Notes: generated by a model from the sequence alone, not told the origin. A stretch of DNA of 64,000 nucleotides from a bacterium (GCA_905221195.1 CAJNCF010000002.1:248001-312000), one strand, 5' to 3'. Shown: positions 29,360-38,475, counted from the stretch's first letter. Numbers and translations: made by a program.

Positions 29360-29905
29360 GTCTTCCCCACTTATCTGGTAATAAATAAGGTCCGCAAGAT
29401 AGCCTTTTCTCTCTACACCATTGGTAATAGTCTTTAGATAGGACATTCCAGCTTTTTCCATGACACGACCTGAAGCTGGGTTGAGACTGACATAACGAGC
29501 TCTGACTTTTTGAAAACCTGCTTGAGTAAAACAGAAGTCTAACACGACTTTCAAGGCCTCTGTCATCATACCATTTCCCCAGTAAGCCTTGCCTAGCACA
29601 TAGCCAATTTCACAACTTGAATCATCCTCATCTATCTTAACGATACTGATATCTCCTATCACTTGCTCAAGGTTTTCTTTGAGGCAAATGGCCCATTTGT
29701 AATAGTTGGGATTAGCATAGGAAGCAAGCCAATTTAGAATGGAGTTCCGAGTCACTTCGACATCAGGATGGGGATCCCAAGTGACGTAGGTTAGATTCTC
29801 AGCAGACGAAGCCCAATTTTGAAACATGGCTTCCGCATCACTCTCCACAAATCTTCGCAAAATCAAACGTTCTGTCTGTAATACTTGCGTACCGATAGAT
29901 TTCAT
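29354..29905 (-). CDS. GNAT acetyltransferase, RimJ/RimL type
   Basis: A 183-residue acetyltransferase. TERLILRRFVESDAEAMF at about 11-28 is the RimJ/RimL-type opening, and CEIGYVLGKAYWGNGMMTEA carries the acetyl-CoA-binding motif A; LNPASGRVMEKAGM follows as motif B. The substrate cannot be told. GAGG ahead of the ATG lies within TAGAAAGCGAGG (29915-29927), which matches the spacer consensus of the terminator-like repeat array just upstream, so the ribosome binding site may be repeat-derived. Confidence 0.9.
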   Translation of the reverse strand: MKSIGTQVLQTERLILRRFVESDAEAMFQNWASSAENLTYVTWDPHPDVEVTRNSILNWLASYANPNYYKWAICLKENLEQVIGDISIVKIDEDDSSCEIGYVLGKAYWGNGMMTEALKVVLDFCFTQAGFQKVRARYVSLNPASGRVMEKAGMSYLKTITNGVERKGYLADLIYYQISGEDR

Positions 29906-29914
29906 GATGCTACC

Positions 29915-30354
29915 TCGCTTTCTAAATAGATGATTCTCTGTTCAATCTCCATTGAAACTGGTTTTGCTTTCTAATCTCAAGCTTATAAGCTAAAAAGGTT
30001 CACTGGACCTTCTTCGCTTACCTGTTTCCATGCTCGGGGTAAAAAGACTAAACTCAGTAACAGCTAGGAAAAAAGTGTTTTCTCTAATCCCTTGACGCAG
30101 TCGCTGTCTGGTTTGAAATGCGCTTTACCAAGCTTTTTCAAACCTAGTCATCGTTGCGGGGGTGAGACGACGAAATCGAACTCTTCGAGTTACCAGACCT
30201 TCTCTCACTTTCTTATTTCAATGTAAGAGGCTGAAAACCTCCACTGGAGGTTGTGCTTGCTTCCCAGTTTCTAGGCTCAAGCTAAAAAGGTCTCCCGGAC
30301 CTCCTCGTTTTCCCGTTTCTAGACTCGGGCTGAAAACCTCCACTGGAGGTTTTC
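29915..30354 (-). repeat. Tandem array of terminator-like hairpin units between nadE and the GNAT gene
   Basis: This 447-bp gene-free stretch is filled with units of about 50 bp. Each has a hairpin of type AACCTCCAGTGGAGGTT or AAGGTCC...GGACCTT followed on the minus strand by TTTTTAGCYTGAG, AGAAA and AAGCGAG. Clear hairpins centre at about 30343, 30295, 30243 and 30003; the middle (30046-30220) is degenerate. The first is a perfect 10-bp-arm terminator (30332-30354) abutting the nadE stop. The same unit type occurs after rpsR (58300-58415). I see no gene in it. Confidence 0.7.
30332..30354 (-). terminator. Terminator of pncB-nadE
   Basis: GAAAACCTCC and GGAGGTTTTC, perfect 10-bp arms with a 3-base loop, beginning at the nadE stop codon. 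It is the best-preserved member of the tandem hairpin array. Confidence 0.85.
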
Positions 30355-31177
30355 ACTCCCAAAAGTCATCAAATACGGTGATTGGTAGGTGGCGTTTGTG
30401 TTGGCCTTTGTGCCACCAGTTTTCAATGGTCGCTTGAGCTTCTGGGCTAACTTGTTTGCCTTCGAGGTAGTCGTCAATCTCTTCATAAGTGACTCCGAGG
30501 GCTACTTCATCAGCTAGGCCTGGTTTGTCTTCTTCTAGGTCTGCCGTTGGGATTTTTTCATAAAGGGCTGGGTCTGCACCAAGTTCCTTCAAAAGTTGCT
30601 TTCCTTGTCGTTTATTGAGGCGGAAAAGGGGTAAAATATCTGCACCACCGTCACCAAACTTGGTAAAGAAACCTGTGATATTTTCCGCAGCATGGTCTGT
30701 TCCAATGACCGCTCCGCTATGGGTACCCGCAAGGGCATATTGGGCAATCATACGGCAACGAGCCTTGATATTTCCCTTGTTGAAGTCTGAAACAGGACTA
30801 CCTGTCGCTTCAACTGCTGCTGTCATGGCGTCAGCTGATTCCTTAATATTGACGACTAAACTGACATCAGGCTGGATAAAGGCTAGTGCTTTTTGAGCAT
30901 CTGCTTCATCAGCTTGCACTCCGTATGGCAGGCGGACAGCGATAAATTTGTAGTTGTCATCTCCTGTTTCCGCTCGCAGTTCTTCCATAGTCAATTGTGC
31001 CAATCGACCTGCCAAGGTTGAGTCCTGACCTCCAGAAATCCCTAGTACAAAGGTTTTTAGGAAGGGGTGTTTTTTCAGGTATCTCTTTAAGAAATCAATC
31101 GAACGACTGATTTCTTCTTGGGCATCAATCACTGGTTTCACGCCTAGTTCTTGGATAATTGTTTCTTGCAAACTCAT
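30353..31177 (-). CDS. nadE: Ammonia-dependent NAD synthetase
   Basis: Converts nicotinate adenine dinucleotide to NAD with ATP and ammonia. The 274-residue length and absence of an N-terminal nitrilase domain mark the ammonia-only form. The PP-loop [14 protein letters not shown] is at about 46-59, and the [26 protein letters not shown] block is characteristic. It overlaps pncB by four bases (ATGA), so the two NAD salvage steps are co-expressed. It ends at a perfect terminator hairpin. Confidence 0.97.
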   Translation of the reverse strand: MSLQETIIQELGVKPVIDAQEEISRSIDFLKRYLKKHPFLKTFVLGISGGQDSTLAGRLAQLTMEELRAETGDDNYKFIAVRLPYGVQADEADAQKALAFIQPDVSLVVNIKESADAMTAAVEATGSPVSDFNKGNIKARCRMIAQYALAGTHSGAVIGTDHAAENITGFFTKFGDGGADILPLFRLNKRQGKQLLKELGADPALYEKIPTADLEEDKPGLADEVALGVTYEEIDDYLEGKQVSPEAQATIENWWHKGQHKRHLPITVFDDFWE

Positions 31178-32634
31178 TCTTCTTCTCCTTCACCAAGGGC
31201 TTCCTTGCGCATCTTGTCAATCAAGTCCATCTTGTCTTGCCATACATCACGCGCCAAATCTACTGGATAATGTTGCGGATTGAGCACGCGCTTGTACTCA
31301 TCCCAAAGCTTGTCAAATTCCTTACGGGCATAAGCCTGAATCTCAGTCAAGCTAGGCAACTTGTAAATCAGTTTTCCGTCTTTGAAGATATCCACTAAGA
31401 GAGGAACAGCATCAAAATTACGAACGGTCTTCTTGATGTAAGTATAGGTCGGATGGAACATCTTGATTTCAGTCATGCCGCTCACATCCACACCATCATA
31501 AGTGATGTAGTCGCCCTCTGACTTGCCTTTTTCACGACTGGTAATGCGCCACACCTGCTTCTTACCTGGCGTAGACACTTTTTCAGCATTATTAGACAGC
31601 TTAATCGTATTGCGCATGTTACCATTTTCATCTTCAATGGCCACAATCTTGTACACTGCCCCAAGAGCTGGCTGGTCATAGGCTGTAATCAGCTTGGTTC
31701 CCACACCCCAGACATCAATCTTGGCCTTTTGCATCTTGAGGTTGAGGATAGTATTTTCATCTAGGTCATTTGAAGCATAAATCTTAGCCTCTGTAAATCC
31801 AGCCTCATCTAGTTGCTGACGGACTTTCTTAGAAATGTAGGCAATATCCCCAGAGTCAATCCGCACACCCATAAAGTTAATCTGGTCACCCAATTCACGC
31901 GCCACCTGAATAGCAGCTGGAACTCCGATACGAAGGGTATCATAGGTATCCACAAGAAAGACGCAATTTTTGTGGGTCGCAGCGTAAGCCTTGAAGGCCT
32001 CATAGTCGTTACCATAAACCTGAACCAAGGAATGGGCATGGGTTCCCAAGACAGGAATGTCAAAGAGTTTACCAGCGCGCACATTGCTAGTTCCATTGGC
32101 ACCACCAATCACCGCCGCGCGTGTTCCCCAGATAGCCGCATCCATCTCTTGAGCCCGACGTGTCCCAAACTCCATCAAAGGTTCATCTTCGATGACCGAA
32201 CGAATACGTGCTGCCTTAGTAGCCACCAAGGTCTGGTAGTTAACGATGTTCAAAAGGGCTGTTTCGACCAACTGACATTGGGCTAGAGGGCCTTCCACCT
32301 GCACAATCGGTTCATTAGCAAAAACCAAGTCCCCTTCTTGGGCAGAACGAACGGTCAACTCCAACTTGAAATTGCGGAGGTAATCCAAGAATGCCCCATG
32401 ATAGCCAAGCGACTCCAAATAGGCGATATCGCTATCTGAAAAACTCAAATCTTCAAGATAGTTCACAATTCTTTCCAAACCAGCAAAAACCGCATAGCCG
32501 TTATTAAAAGGCTGTTGGCGAAAATAAACCTCAAAGACTGCTTTCTTATTGTGAATCCCTTGGTCAAAGTAAACCTGCATCATATTAATCTGGTACAAGT
32601 CCGTGTGCAATGTCAAACTATCATCTGGATACAT
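31174..32634 (-). CDS. pncB: Nicotinate phosphoribosyltransferase
   Basis: First step of nicotinate salvage, forming nicotinate mononucleotide from nicotinate and PRPP. The 486-residue protein starts with [18 protein letters not shown], the typical NAPRTase opening, and contains [20 protein letters not shown] and the phosphate-binding [13 protein letters not shown] block. With nadE it covers nicotinate to NAD except the adenylyltransferase NadD, which is not in the window. The Shine-Dalgarno sequence AAGGAAGTAGG is good. The 5' leader contains a palindromic hairpin. Confidence 0.96.
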   Translation of the reverse strand: MYPDDSLTLHTDLYQINMMQVYFDQGIHNKKAVFEVYFRQQPFNNGYAVFAGLERIVNYLEDLSFSDSDIAYLESLGYHGAFLDYLRNFKLELTVRSAQEGDLVFANEPIVQVEGPLAQCQLVETALLNIVNYQTLVATKAARIRSVIEDEPLMEFGTRRAQEMDAAIWGTRAAVIGGANGTSNVRAGKLFDIPVLGTHAHSLVQVYGNDYEAFKAYAATHKNCVFLVDTYDTLRIGVPAAIQVARELGDQINFMGVRIDSGDIAYISKKVRQQLDEAGFTEAKIYASNDLDENTILNLKMQKAKIDVWGVGTKLITAYDQPALGAVYKIVAIEDENGNMRNTIKLSNNAEKVSTPGKKQVWRITSREKGKSEGDYITYDGVDVSGMTEIKMFHPTYTYIKKTVRNFDAVPLLVDIFKDGKLIYKLPSLTEIQAYARKEFDKLWDEYKRVLNPQHYPVDLARDVWQDKMDLIDKMRKEALGEGEEE

Positions 32635-32657
32635 ACTTTTCCTACTTCCTTAGCTAG

Positions 32658-32693
32658 AAATACATGAAAATTTTCAAGAACTTTCATGTATTC
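32658..32693 (-). promoter_or_regulatory. Inverted repeat in the pncB leader
   Basis: GAAATACATGAAAA and TTTCATGTATTCC arms form a hairpin between the pncB -10 and its ribosome site. It could be an operator or an RNA hairpin controlling NAD salvage; no match to a known site was made. Confidence 0.4.
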
Positions 32694-32708
32694 CAATAAA
32701 TTAGTACT

Positions 32709-32714
32709 ATTATA
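32709..32714 (-). promoter_or_regulatory. Extended -10 of pncB
   Basis: TGATATAAT on the minus strand (TATAAT at 32709-32714), 75 bases upstream of the pncB ATG. No good -35. Confidence 0.6.
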
Positions 32715-32749
32715 TCACATTTTAGCTGGATTGAGAAAAGAGTAACAAG

Positions 32750-32830
32750 CTATTCTCCACTCTCCAGTTCATCCATGTCTTGCTCAAATTTTTTCTGAGC
32801 CCATTCTCCATAGCTCAATGCAATATATAA
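32750..32830 (-). pseudogene. Unidentified C-terminal coding relic
   Basis: The minus strand reads ALSYGEWAQKKFEQD...MDELESGE then a stop, with a stop codon upstream in frame about 27 codons earlier and no start. The composition looks like the tail of a real protein, but I do not recognise the family. Confidence 0.35.
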
Positions 32831-32856
32831 ATGTCATTTTGTAAAATTTTATTAAC

Positions 32857-32890
32857 AAAAAAACTCTCTACTACAAAAAGATAGAGAGCT
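32857..32890 (-). terminator. Terminator downstream of the GNAT/HAD relic
   Basis: CTCTCTA and TAGAGAG arms with an 11-base loop, followed on the minus strand by TTTTTTT. It ends the transcript that starts at the GNAT gene at 33510. Confidence 0.8.
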
Positions 32891-32917
32891 TTGACTTTAA
32901 ATAAATTATTTCAAAAT

Positions 32918-33093
32918 TTAGATAACATCAGTTCTTTTCTTAACCTGATAGGTCTTGATGACCAATTTCTCAGCTGCGATTGTATTGTCCTCAATATCAT
33001 CTAGAAAGATACAATTTTTAGGATTTAACTGGTATTTATCGAGAATCCCCTTCATACTTATGTCAAGAACCCTCTTTGCCTTATGCTTTCATA
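32918..33093 (-). pseudogene. Relic of a HAD-superfamily phosphatase
   Basis: The minus strand reads RVLDISMKGILDKYQLN, then PKNCIFLDDIEDNTIAAE, and ends KRTDVI-stop. The second part is the C-terminal HAD motif (ciflDD..eN..aA) of HAD-IA phosphatases, preceded by the usual helix. The N-terminal core with the catalytic DxD is missing, and an in-frame TGA lies at the left of KHKAK. So about 50 residues of a 200-residue enzyme remain. It lies in the same transcription unit as the GNAT gene at 33100-33510. Confidence 0.7.
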
Positions 33094-33099
33094 TTCTCC

Positions 33100-33510
33100 T
33101 TACAAATCCTTTTGGTAATAAAATCTTTGCCCTGTGTAGGGATAGTCTTGCAAAGCAAAGACTTCCTTGTAGCCATGGCTTAGATAAAAGTCTGGCGCCT
33201 GAAACTGGTAAGTATTGACAAAGGCAAAACAACAGTTTCGATTCTTAGCTTCAGTTTCTGCCTGTTGCAATAGTTTTGAGCCAATTCCTTGCCTTCGCAG
33301 TTCCTCTTTTACAAACAAATACTCGATTTCCAACCAATTTCCAAAAGTCTCAGCTACCAAGCCAGCCATGAGATTGCCCTTTTCATCTTCAACATAAAGA
33401 TTCAGTGGCTCACTTTCAGCCTCTTCTCTTTTGGAGCGATTATAAGCACGAATCAAATTCCCAATTTCTTGCGCTTTCTGGGATTCCTCATTTTCCAATC
33501 TAAAGTACAT
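33100..33510 (-). CDS. GNAT acetyltransferase
   Basis: A 136-residue single-domain acetyltransferase. The acetyl-CoA-binding segment is LFVKEELRRQGIGSKLLQQAE (motif A, RRQGIG), followed by CCFAFVNTYQFQAPDFYLSHGYKEV (motif B). The protein is short but the fold appears complete. AGGAGG sits six bases upstream of the ATG. It is followed without a gap by a HAD-phosphatase relic. Substrate unknown. Confidence 0.88.
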   Translation of the reverse strand: MYFRLENEESQKAQEIGNLIRAYNRSKREEAESEPLNLYVEDEKGNLMAGLVAETFGNWLEIEYLFVKEELRRQGIGSKLLQQAETEAKNRNCCFAFVNTYQFQAPDFYLSHGYKEVFALQDYPYTGQRFYYQKDL

Positions 33511-33577
33511 CTAAACCTCCTCAAACACTGTTACAGCTTGATTATAGTCTTATTTCAATAGACTGTCAAATTAGCAA

Positions 33578-33605
33578 AAACCCACCAACCTAAGCTGATG
33601 AGTTT
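33578..33605 (-). terminator. Terminator of the amino-acid permease gene
   Basis: AAACTCATCAG and TTGGTGGGTTT arms with wobble pairs, followed by TTTTTGC on the minus strand, two bases after the stop codon. Confidence 0.75.
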
Positions 33606-33610
33606 CAAAT

Positions 33611-34975
33611 CTATTTTCTAAATTTCCACTGGCTGTAAATCCCGAAACCGATAATCCAGATAGCTGATCCGATTGCTCCTACAAATGTAGACTCTTGTAA
33701 AAAGAGGGTTACAAAGACAAAGGCAAAGAAGAGCATGGTTAAAGGATTTAGGAAACGATAATGGGGCATGAGGTAGCCATCCGCCATAAAGTCCTGCGAC
33801 TTGCGGTATTTAAGGTGAGCCACCATAATCAAGATATAAATGGCAATATAGACACCTGATGATGATGCCGTAATCAAGGCAAAGGCATCCGAAACTCCTG
33901 GCAAGACATTGATAAAGGCTGCTAGGGCAATCAGAACCGCTGAGGCAATGATGGCATTTTGTGGCACGTTGTGGCGAGAAAGGGTATCTGCCTTGATTGC
34001 TTTTAGGAATGGATTTGGCGAATCATGGGCAATCTGGTACAAATGGCGCCCTGTTGAATAAAGGGTTGAGTTAAGGGCAGAGGCTGCTGACGTCAAAACG
34101 ACGAAGTTAATCAAGGCTGCCGCCCACTTGATACCTGCCAATTCAAATACTGTAACAAAAGGTGAATCAGCAGAAGCAAGTTCACGCCATGGAATGATAG
34201 CCATGATGGCTAAGAGGGCACCACCGTAGAAAAAGGCGATACGCAAAGGAATTTCCTTAACGGCTTTTGGCAAGACCTGACGTGGATTTTTGGTTTCAGA
34301 AGTCGTTACCCCGATAAACTCAATCATGAGGTAGGCAAAGAATACCATCTGGAAGGCCATGACAAAGTTGATTCCCCCATTAGGGAAGAGGGAGAAATTA
34401 TCCGTGATATTGGCCAAACTAGCCACTCCATGAGGTGTCTTAAAGCCTGTCAAGACCATAAAGACCCCTGTGGCAATCATGGCTAAAATAGCCACAATCT
34501 TGACCATAGCAAACCAAAACTCAACTTCTCCAAAGAGCTTAACCGCAATCAGATTGACCAAGGCTAGAATGGTCAAAAATCCAATCTCAATCATCCAACT
34601 TGGCCAGCTAGGGAACCAAAACTGAACATAGTGAGAAATAGCTGTAATTTCCGCCATACCAATAAAGACAACAGACAACCAGTAAGACCAGACTGCAAAA
34701 TGTCCCCAGCCCTTACCCAAATGGCGCGTGATAAAGTTAATAAAGGTATGTTGGTCAGGATCTTGGTAGAGCATTTCCCCAACCGCTCTCATCATAAGGA
34801 ACATGAAAGCTCCAGTAATCATATAAATCAGTACAATGGAAGGACCTGTTAGGCTAATAGAGCGACCTGCTCCCAAAAAGAGTCCTGTCCCGATTGTTCC
34901 AGCAATGGCCATAACCTGTACGTGACGATTGGTCAGACCACGCTCCATCTTATTTTGCTTCTTTTTTGAACTCAT
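33611..34975 (-). CDS. Amino-acid permease, APC superfamily
   Basis: A 454-residue integral membrane transporter with about 12 hydrophobic helices. GTIGTGLFLGAGRSISLTGP at residues 27-46 is the helix 1 signature of the amino acid transporter (AAT) group of the APC superfamily (GabP/AroP/CycA-like). The substrate cannot be set from sequence alone. Monocistronic; TTGGAG upstream of the ATG, and it follows the greA terminator. Confidence 0.9.
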   Translation of the reverse strand: MSSKKKQNKMERGLTNRHVQVMAIAGTIGTGLFLGAGRSISLTGPSIVLIYMITGAFMFLMMRAVGEMLYQDPDQHTFINFITRHLGKGWGHFAVWSYWLSVVFIGMAEITAISHYVQFWFPSWPSWMIEIGFLTILALVNLIAVKLFGEVEFWFAMVKIVAILAMIATGVFMVLTGFKTPHGVASLANITDNFSLFPNGGINFVMAFQMVFFAYLMIEFIGVTTSETKNPRQVLPKAVKEIPLRIAFFYGGALLAIMAIIPWRELASADSPFVTVFELAGIKWAAALINFVVLTSAASALNSTLYSTGRHLYQIAHDSPNPFLKAIKADTLSRHNVPQNAIIASAVLIALAAFINVLPGVSDAFALITASSSGVYIAIYILIMVAHLKYRKSQDFMADGYLMPHYRFLNPLTMLFFAFVFVTLFLQESTFVGAIGSAIWIIGFGIYSQWKFRK

Positions 34976-35000
34976 ATAGTCTCCAATTCTGTTTAAACCT

Positions 35001-35044
35001 AAAAAGGAGTAAAGAAGGGTATTTCCATCTTTCTACTCCTTTTT
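35001..35044 (-). terminator. Terminator of greA
   Basis: AAAAAGGAGTAAAGA and TCTTTCTACTCCTTTTT arms with one bulge and a T-rich tail, starting five bases after the greA stop. Confidence 0.8.
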
Positions 35045-35048
35045 ATCC

Positions 35049-35531
35049 TTAGGCTGTTTTTTCAACCTTCAAGATTTTTACATCATAGCTACCAACAGGT
35101 GTTTCAATGGTTGCTGTATCACCTGTTTTCTTACCAATCAAGGCTTGTCCGATTGGGCTTTCATTTGAAACCTTACCTGCAAAGGCATCCGCACCAGCTG
35201 AACCTACAATGATATAAACTTCTTCTTCGTCCTCACCAATTTCTTGGATAGTCACTGTTTTACCAATTGCAACTTCGTCTTGGGCAACAGAGTCGCTATT
35301 GACGATTTCAGCATAACGAATTTTTGTTTCTAAGCTAGAGATTTGACCTTCGACAAAGGCTTGTTCATCCTTAGCTGCTTCATACTCACTGTTTTCTGAA
35401 AGGTCGCCGTATGAACGAGCAATCTTAATACGTTCTACCACTTCTGGACGACGGACCAATTTCAATTCTTCTAATTCTTTTTCTAGTTTTTCTTTTTCCT
35501 CAAGTGTCATAGGATATGTTTTTTCTGCCAT
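35049..35531 (-). CDS. greA: Transcript cleavage factor GreA
   Basis: Rescues backtracked RNA polymerase by stimulating cleavage of the nascent RNA. The 160-residue protein has the standard length: an N-terminal coiled coil (about 10-75; acidic tip [17 protein letters not shown]) and a C-terminal FKBP-like domain ([23 protein letters not shown]). The start is at 35531 (MAEKTYPMT); the three-codon extension lacks support. It is 52 bp after mltG, with a hairpin between. Confidence 0.97.
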   Translation of the reverse strand: MAEKTYPMTLEEKEKLEKELEELKLVRRPEVVERIKIARSYGDLSENSEYEAAKDEQAFVEGQISSLETKIRYAEIVNSDSVAQDEVAIGKTVTIQEIGEDEEEVYIIVGSAGADAFAGKVSNESPIGQALIGKKTGDTATIETPVGSYDVKILKVEKTA

Positions 35532-35566
35532 TTTTCTCAACTTTCTTTTACTTTATTTTTTAAAAC

Positions 35567-35594
35567 AAAATTATGTGGAAAACCACATAATTTT
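35567..35594 (-). terminator. Hairpin between mltG and greA
   Basis: Perfect 12-bp arms AAAATTATGTGG and CCACATAATTTT with an AAAA loop, overlapping the mltG stop codon, followed on the minus strand by a T-rich run. Confidence 0.85.
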
Positions 35595-37275
35595 AGTTTG
35601 AACTACTTGATTGCGTTAATTTATTATTGATATGTTGTGCAACATTTTGGTCATGTTCTGCCTTGTTCGTAGCGAAATATACCTTGCCATCTGTAACATC
35701 TGCTACAAAGAATAAGTTATCACTCTTAGTTTGATTGATACTTGATTCAATAGCATCCACACTTGGACTATCTACTGGTCCAGGCATGAGGCCTAGATTT
35801 GTATAAACATTGTATGGTGAATCAATTGATGTATCGATTCCAGCATCGTCAGCAAGACTAATCTTCTGACCAAGTTTGCCTTGGGCATACAAGATGGCAA
35901 TATTGCTTTGAAGTGGCATACCAAGATTCAAGCGATTGTAGAATACACCTGCAATCATCTTACGATCTTCAGTTTTCGCTCCTTCTTTTTCTACGAGTGA
36001 AGCAATGGTTAACAATTCATTAACTGTCAAGTTTTTAGACTTAATTGTACTATAGTGTGGAGTCAAGGTCTTATCCATGGCTGCCAACATCTCGTCAATC
36101 AAGCTTTCAATAGTTGTACTTTCCTTGATAGAGTAGGTCGCTGGGAAGAGGAAACCTTCCAAACGGTAACGAGCTCCACTTTCTTTTGTAGGTAAGCTTT
36201 CTAATAAGTTTGAATATTTAGAAACTTCTTGACTGATAAAGTTGTCATCTTGAACTTTAGCCAAGAAAGCATCCGCAGTCAAAGGCTCTTTAAAGTTACC
36301 TTGCAATTGACCTACCGCTTGGGCAATTTGATCAATCGTGTAGCCTTCTGGAATCGTCAAGCTGGCTAGTACAGGTTCTTGTGCTTCAGCTGTACCGCCC
36401 TTTTGCAATTCCTTGATCAAGTCATCCGTACTCATGCTCTTCTGCAAATTGTAATATCCAGCCTTCAAATCTGAGTAATTCTTGTACTTAGTATACATAC
36501 CAAAGACAATACCGTGTTTCACCAAACCTGCCTTTTCAAGAGTTGAACCAATTTCTTGAACACTGGCTCCATCAGGGATTTGAACTGTTACGTATTCTTT
36601 TGAAGTAGGATCAACTGGTTCTAATGAGGCTAGCACATACTGATAACCAAAGTAACCCCCTGCTGAAACTAAGGCAAGAAAAATCAGTAAAGAAATGAAG
36701 AAGGCCTTCAAATGTGATTTTTTCTTCTTGACAGGCTTAGCTGTCTCACGACGACTACGACGTGGTGTATCACTGATGATGTCCACTGTTTCTGTAACCG
36801 GTGTCGGTGCTTCTGGACGTGCCTGTTCTTCTTTTTTCTCTGCTGTCTTATAAGAAACAGCTACCCTTGTTGGGGTTTCATTATATTCTCTTTCGACTTG
36901 GTTAGGTCTAACAGGACCTGGTCCTGGTCTTGGTCCACTCTCATCTGCTGGTGATGCAGGAACATCTTGACTTGGATGACTAGGAACGATTGGAGCTTCC
37001 TCCCTTACTTCCTCTGCTGGTGATGCAGGAACGTCTTCACTAGGATGTTGGGGAACACGTGGTGCATTCTCCATAATTTTTTCAACAGCTGATAGGGATG
37101 CATTCATCACTTCTTCAGCAGCAATTTTTGTTTCAGGGACAGACAAGGCCTCTTTTTTCTCAGCCAGCTCAGCAGCCTCTTGACGAATCCCTTCATAATG
37201 TTTTACTTTTTCTAAATCACGTAAAATCTGCTCTTTAAAGCTTAATTTTTCATCTTCTCTTGATTTTTCACTCAA
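35593..37275 (-). CDS. mltG: Endolytic transglycosylase MltG, streptococcal type
   Basis: Membrane-bound murein transglycosylase that trims new peptidoglycan strands in peripheral growth. The 560-residue protein has a long cytoplasmic N-terminal part (about 1-185, with repeats PSQDVPASPAE/ PSEDVPASPAE and a coiled coil), one transmembrane helix at about 190-212, a LysM-like domain, then the YceG/MltG domain with SLVEKEGAKTEDRKMIAGVFYNRL, in which the catalytic Glu is in VEKEG. The start is TTG with a near-perfect GAGGAGG upstream, so it is a real non-ATG start. The BOX element lies in its leader. Confidence 0.95.
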   Translation of the reverse strand: MSEKSREDEKLSFKEQILRDLEKVKHYEGIRQEAAELAEKKEALSVPETKIAAEEVMNASLSAVEKIMENAPRVPQHPSEDVPASPAEEVREEAPIVPSHPSQDVPASPADESGPRPGPGPVRPNQVEREYNETPTRVAVSYKTAEKKEEQARPEAPTPVTETVDIISDTPRRSRRETAKPVKKKKSHLKAFFISLLIFLALVSAGGYFGYQYVLASLEPVDPTSKEYVTVQIPDGASVQEIGSTLEKAGLVKHGIVFGMYTKYKNYSDLKAGYYNLQKSMSTDDLIKELQKGGTAEAQEPVLASLTIPEGYTIDQIAQAVGQLQGNFKEPLTADAFLAKVQDDNFISQEVSKYSNLLESLPTKESGARYRLEGFLFPATYSIKESTTIESLIDEMLAAMDKTLTPHYSTIKSKNLTVNELLTIASLVEKEGAKTEDRKMIAGVFYNRLNLGMPLQSNIAILYAQGKLGQKISLADDAGIDTSIDSPYNVYTNLGLMPGPVDSPSVDAIESSINQTKSDNLFFVADVTDGKVYFATNKAEHDQNVAQHINNKLTQSSSSN

Positions 37276-37363
37276 AAGTTTTTCCTCCTCGTTGACAATC
37301 CATAATATTATATCTTAAAAACGAAAGAAAAGCAACCTAGCATGCTTTTCTGGCTTATTTTTT

Positions 37364-37521
37364 ATACTCAATGAAAATCAAAGAGCAAACTAGGAAGCTA
37401 GCCGCAGGTTGCTCAAAACACTGTTTTGAGGTTGTAGATAAGACTGACGAAGTCAGCTCAAAACACTGTTTTGAGGTTGCAGATAAAGCTGACGTGGTTT
37501 AAAGAGATTTTCGAAGAGTAT
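37364..37521. repeat. BOX-type repeat element
   Basis: A 158-bp unit with terminal ATACTC...GAGTAT repeats, a boxA-like end (AGAGATTTTCGAAGAGTAT) and boxC-like end (ATACTCAATGAAAATC). Two identical 19-bp palindromic stretches CTCAAAACACTGTTTTGAG are at 37412-37430 and 37457-37475. This matches the pneumococcal BOX family. It sits between mltG and the GNAT gene and supplies the GNAT gene's stop codon and final codons. Confidence 0.8.
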
Positions 37522-38008
37522 TAGCTTCCCAGACCATATCATACCAAGTTTCCCCTGCAAAGGTTGACTGGGACAGGCCTTCATTGACAAATCCATGTTT
37601 TTCATAGTAGGCAATGAGATAGTCATGACAAGTTAGATTAATGCCTGCTCTTTCGTGTTTAAGAGCCAATTCTTTCAGGGCCGATAGCAATTTCTGACCC
37701 AGTCCGAGACCCTGTTCCTCTTTGGCAATAGACAGACAGGTTACAGAGATATAGCCACCCGACTCATGGCTATGGTCTTCTATCTCTTCTGTAAAAGACT
37801 GGTCTTGCAGATGGCGGTGGGGGCTAACTGGCCCTTCTATATAGCCCATGATTCTGCCTTCTTTTTCTGCAACCAGAAAAGATGTCTGAATTTCTCGCAA
37901 ATGCGCTTCAAAAACCGAGCGAGGAATGGCTTCTTCAAGCGAGAAATTCTCTAGTTCAATCTCGACAATCCGATCCAAATCTTCTAATCTTGCTTGTCTG
38001 ATTTTCAT
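37499..38008 (-). CDS. GNAT acetyltransferase with BOX-derived C terminus
   Basis: A 169-residue acetyltransferase with motif A in LSIAKEEQGLGLGQKLLSAL and motif B in HDYLIAYYEKHGFV. The C-terminal residues TLRKSL and the stop codon are encoded by the end of the BOX element, so the original C terminus has been replaced or trimmed. The start overlaps the previous GNAT gene by four bases (ATGA), so the two acetyltransferases are coupled. Substrate unknown. It belongs to the murC-GNAT-GNAT-mltG-greA cluster. Confidence 0.9.
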   Translation of the reverse strand: MKIRQARLEDLDRIVEIELENFSLEEAIPRSVFEAHLREIQTSFLVAEKEGRIMGYIEGPVSPHRHLQDQSFTEEIEDHSHESGGYISVTCLSIAKEEQGLGLGQKLLSALKELALKHERAGINLTCHDYLIAYYEKHGFVNEGLSQSTFAGETWYDMVWEANTLRKSL

Positions 38009-38466
38009 TTTGCCTCCAGATAAAAGGGATTAAACCAAATCATACTATAACCCTGACCAGCTGCATAAAAGGAAGTTTCTTCATCAATAAAACCGTTCAT
38101 TTCAAAATAGGAAAGCAACTCATCAGGACTCTTCAAACGAATAGCTTTGTACTCCAGCTCAACTGCCACCTCTTTCAAAGCAGCAAGAAGAAGCGTGCCC
38201 AAGCCCTGTCTCTGATGGTCAGCCTCAATGACTAAAGAATGTATTTCTAGACATTGCGGATTGTGTGGGTAAGGACCACCTAGAACATAGCCCAGAATCT
38301 GATTCTCATCCCTAGCTAGAAGAAAGGTATCCGCAGACTTACGGATACTTTCTTCTAAAATATGGGAAGGTTGCTGCTTTTCAGCTGGAAAAGACGAAGT
38401 TTGAAGTGCCTCTATCTCAGCCAAATCAGATTTACTTACCTGAATGATCTTAATTGGAATTTCCAT
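38005..38466 (-). CDS. GNAT acetyltransferase
   Basis: A 153-residue acetyltransferase with motif A LVIEADHQRQGLGTLLLAAL (RQGLG, acetyl-CoA pyrophosphate loop) and motif B LLSYFEMNGFIDEE. It lies nine bases after murC and overlaps the next GNAT gene, so the two are likely co-transcribed with murC. The two GNATs are only modestly alike, so they are unlikely to be a recent duplication. Confidence 0.9.
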   Translation of the reverse strand: MEIPIKIIQVSKSDLAEIEALQTSSFPAEKQQPSHILEESIRKSADTFLLARDENQILGYVLGGPYPHNPQCLEIHSLVIEADHQRQGLGTLLLAALKEVAVELEYKAIRLKSPDELLSYFEMNGFIDEETSFYAAGQGYSMIWFNPFYLEAK

Positions 38467-38475
38467 GGTAGAATC

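Noticed and set aside
30162..30437. A 91-residue plus-strand frame with repeated SRLKLK-type units
   Set aside because: It lies over the hairpin array and runs into nadE; the repeats are non-coding terminator units.
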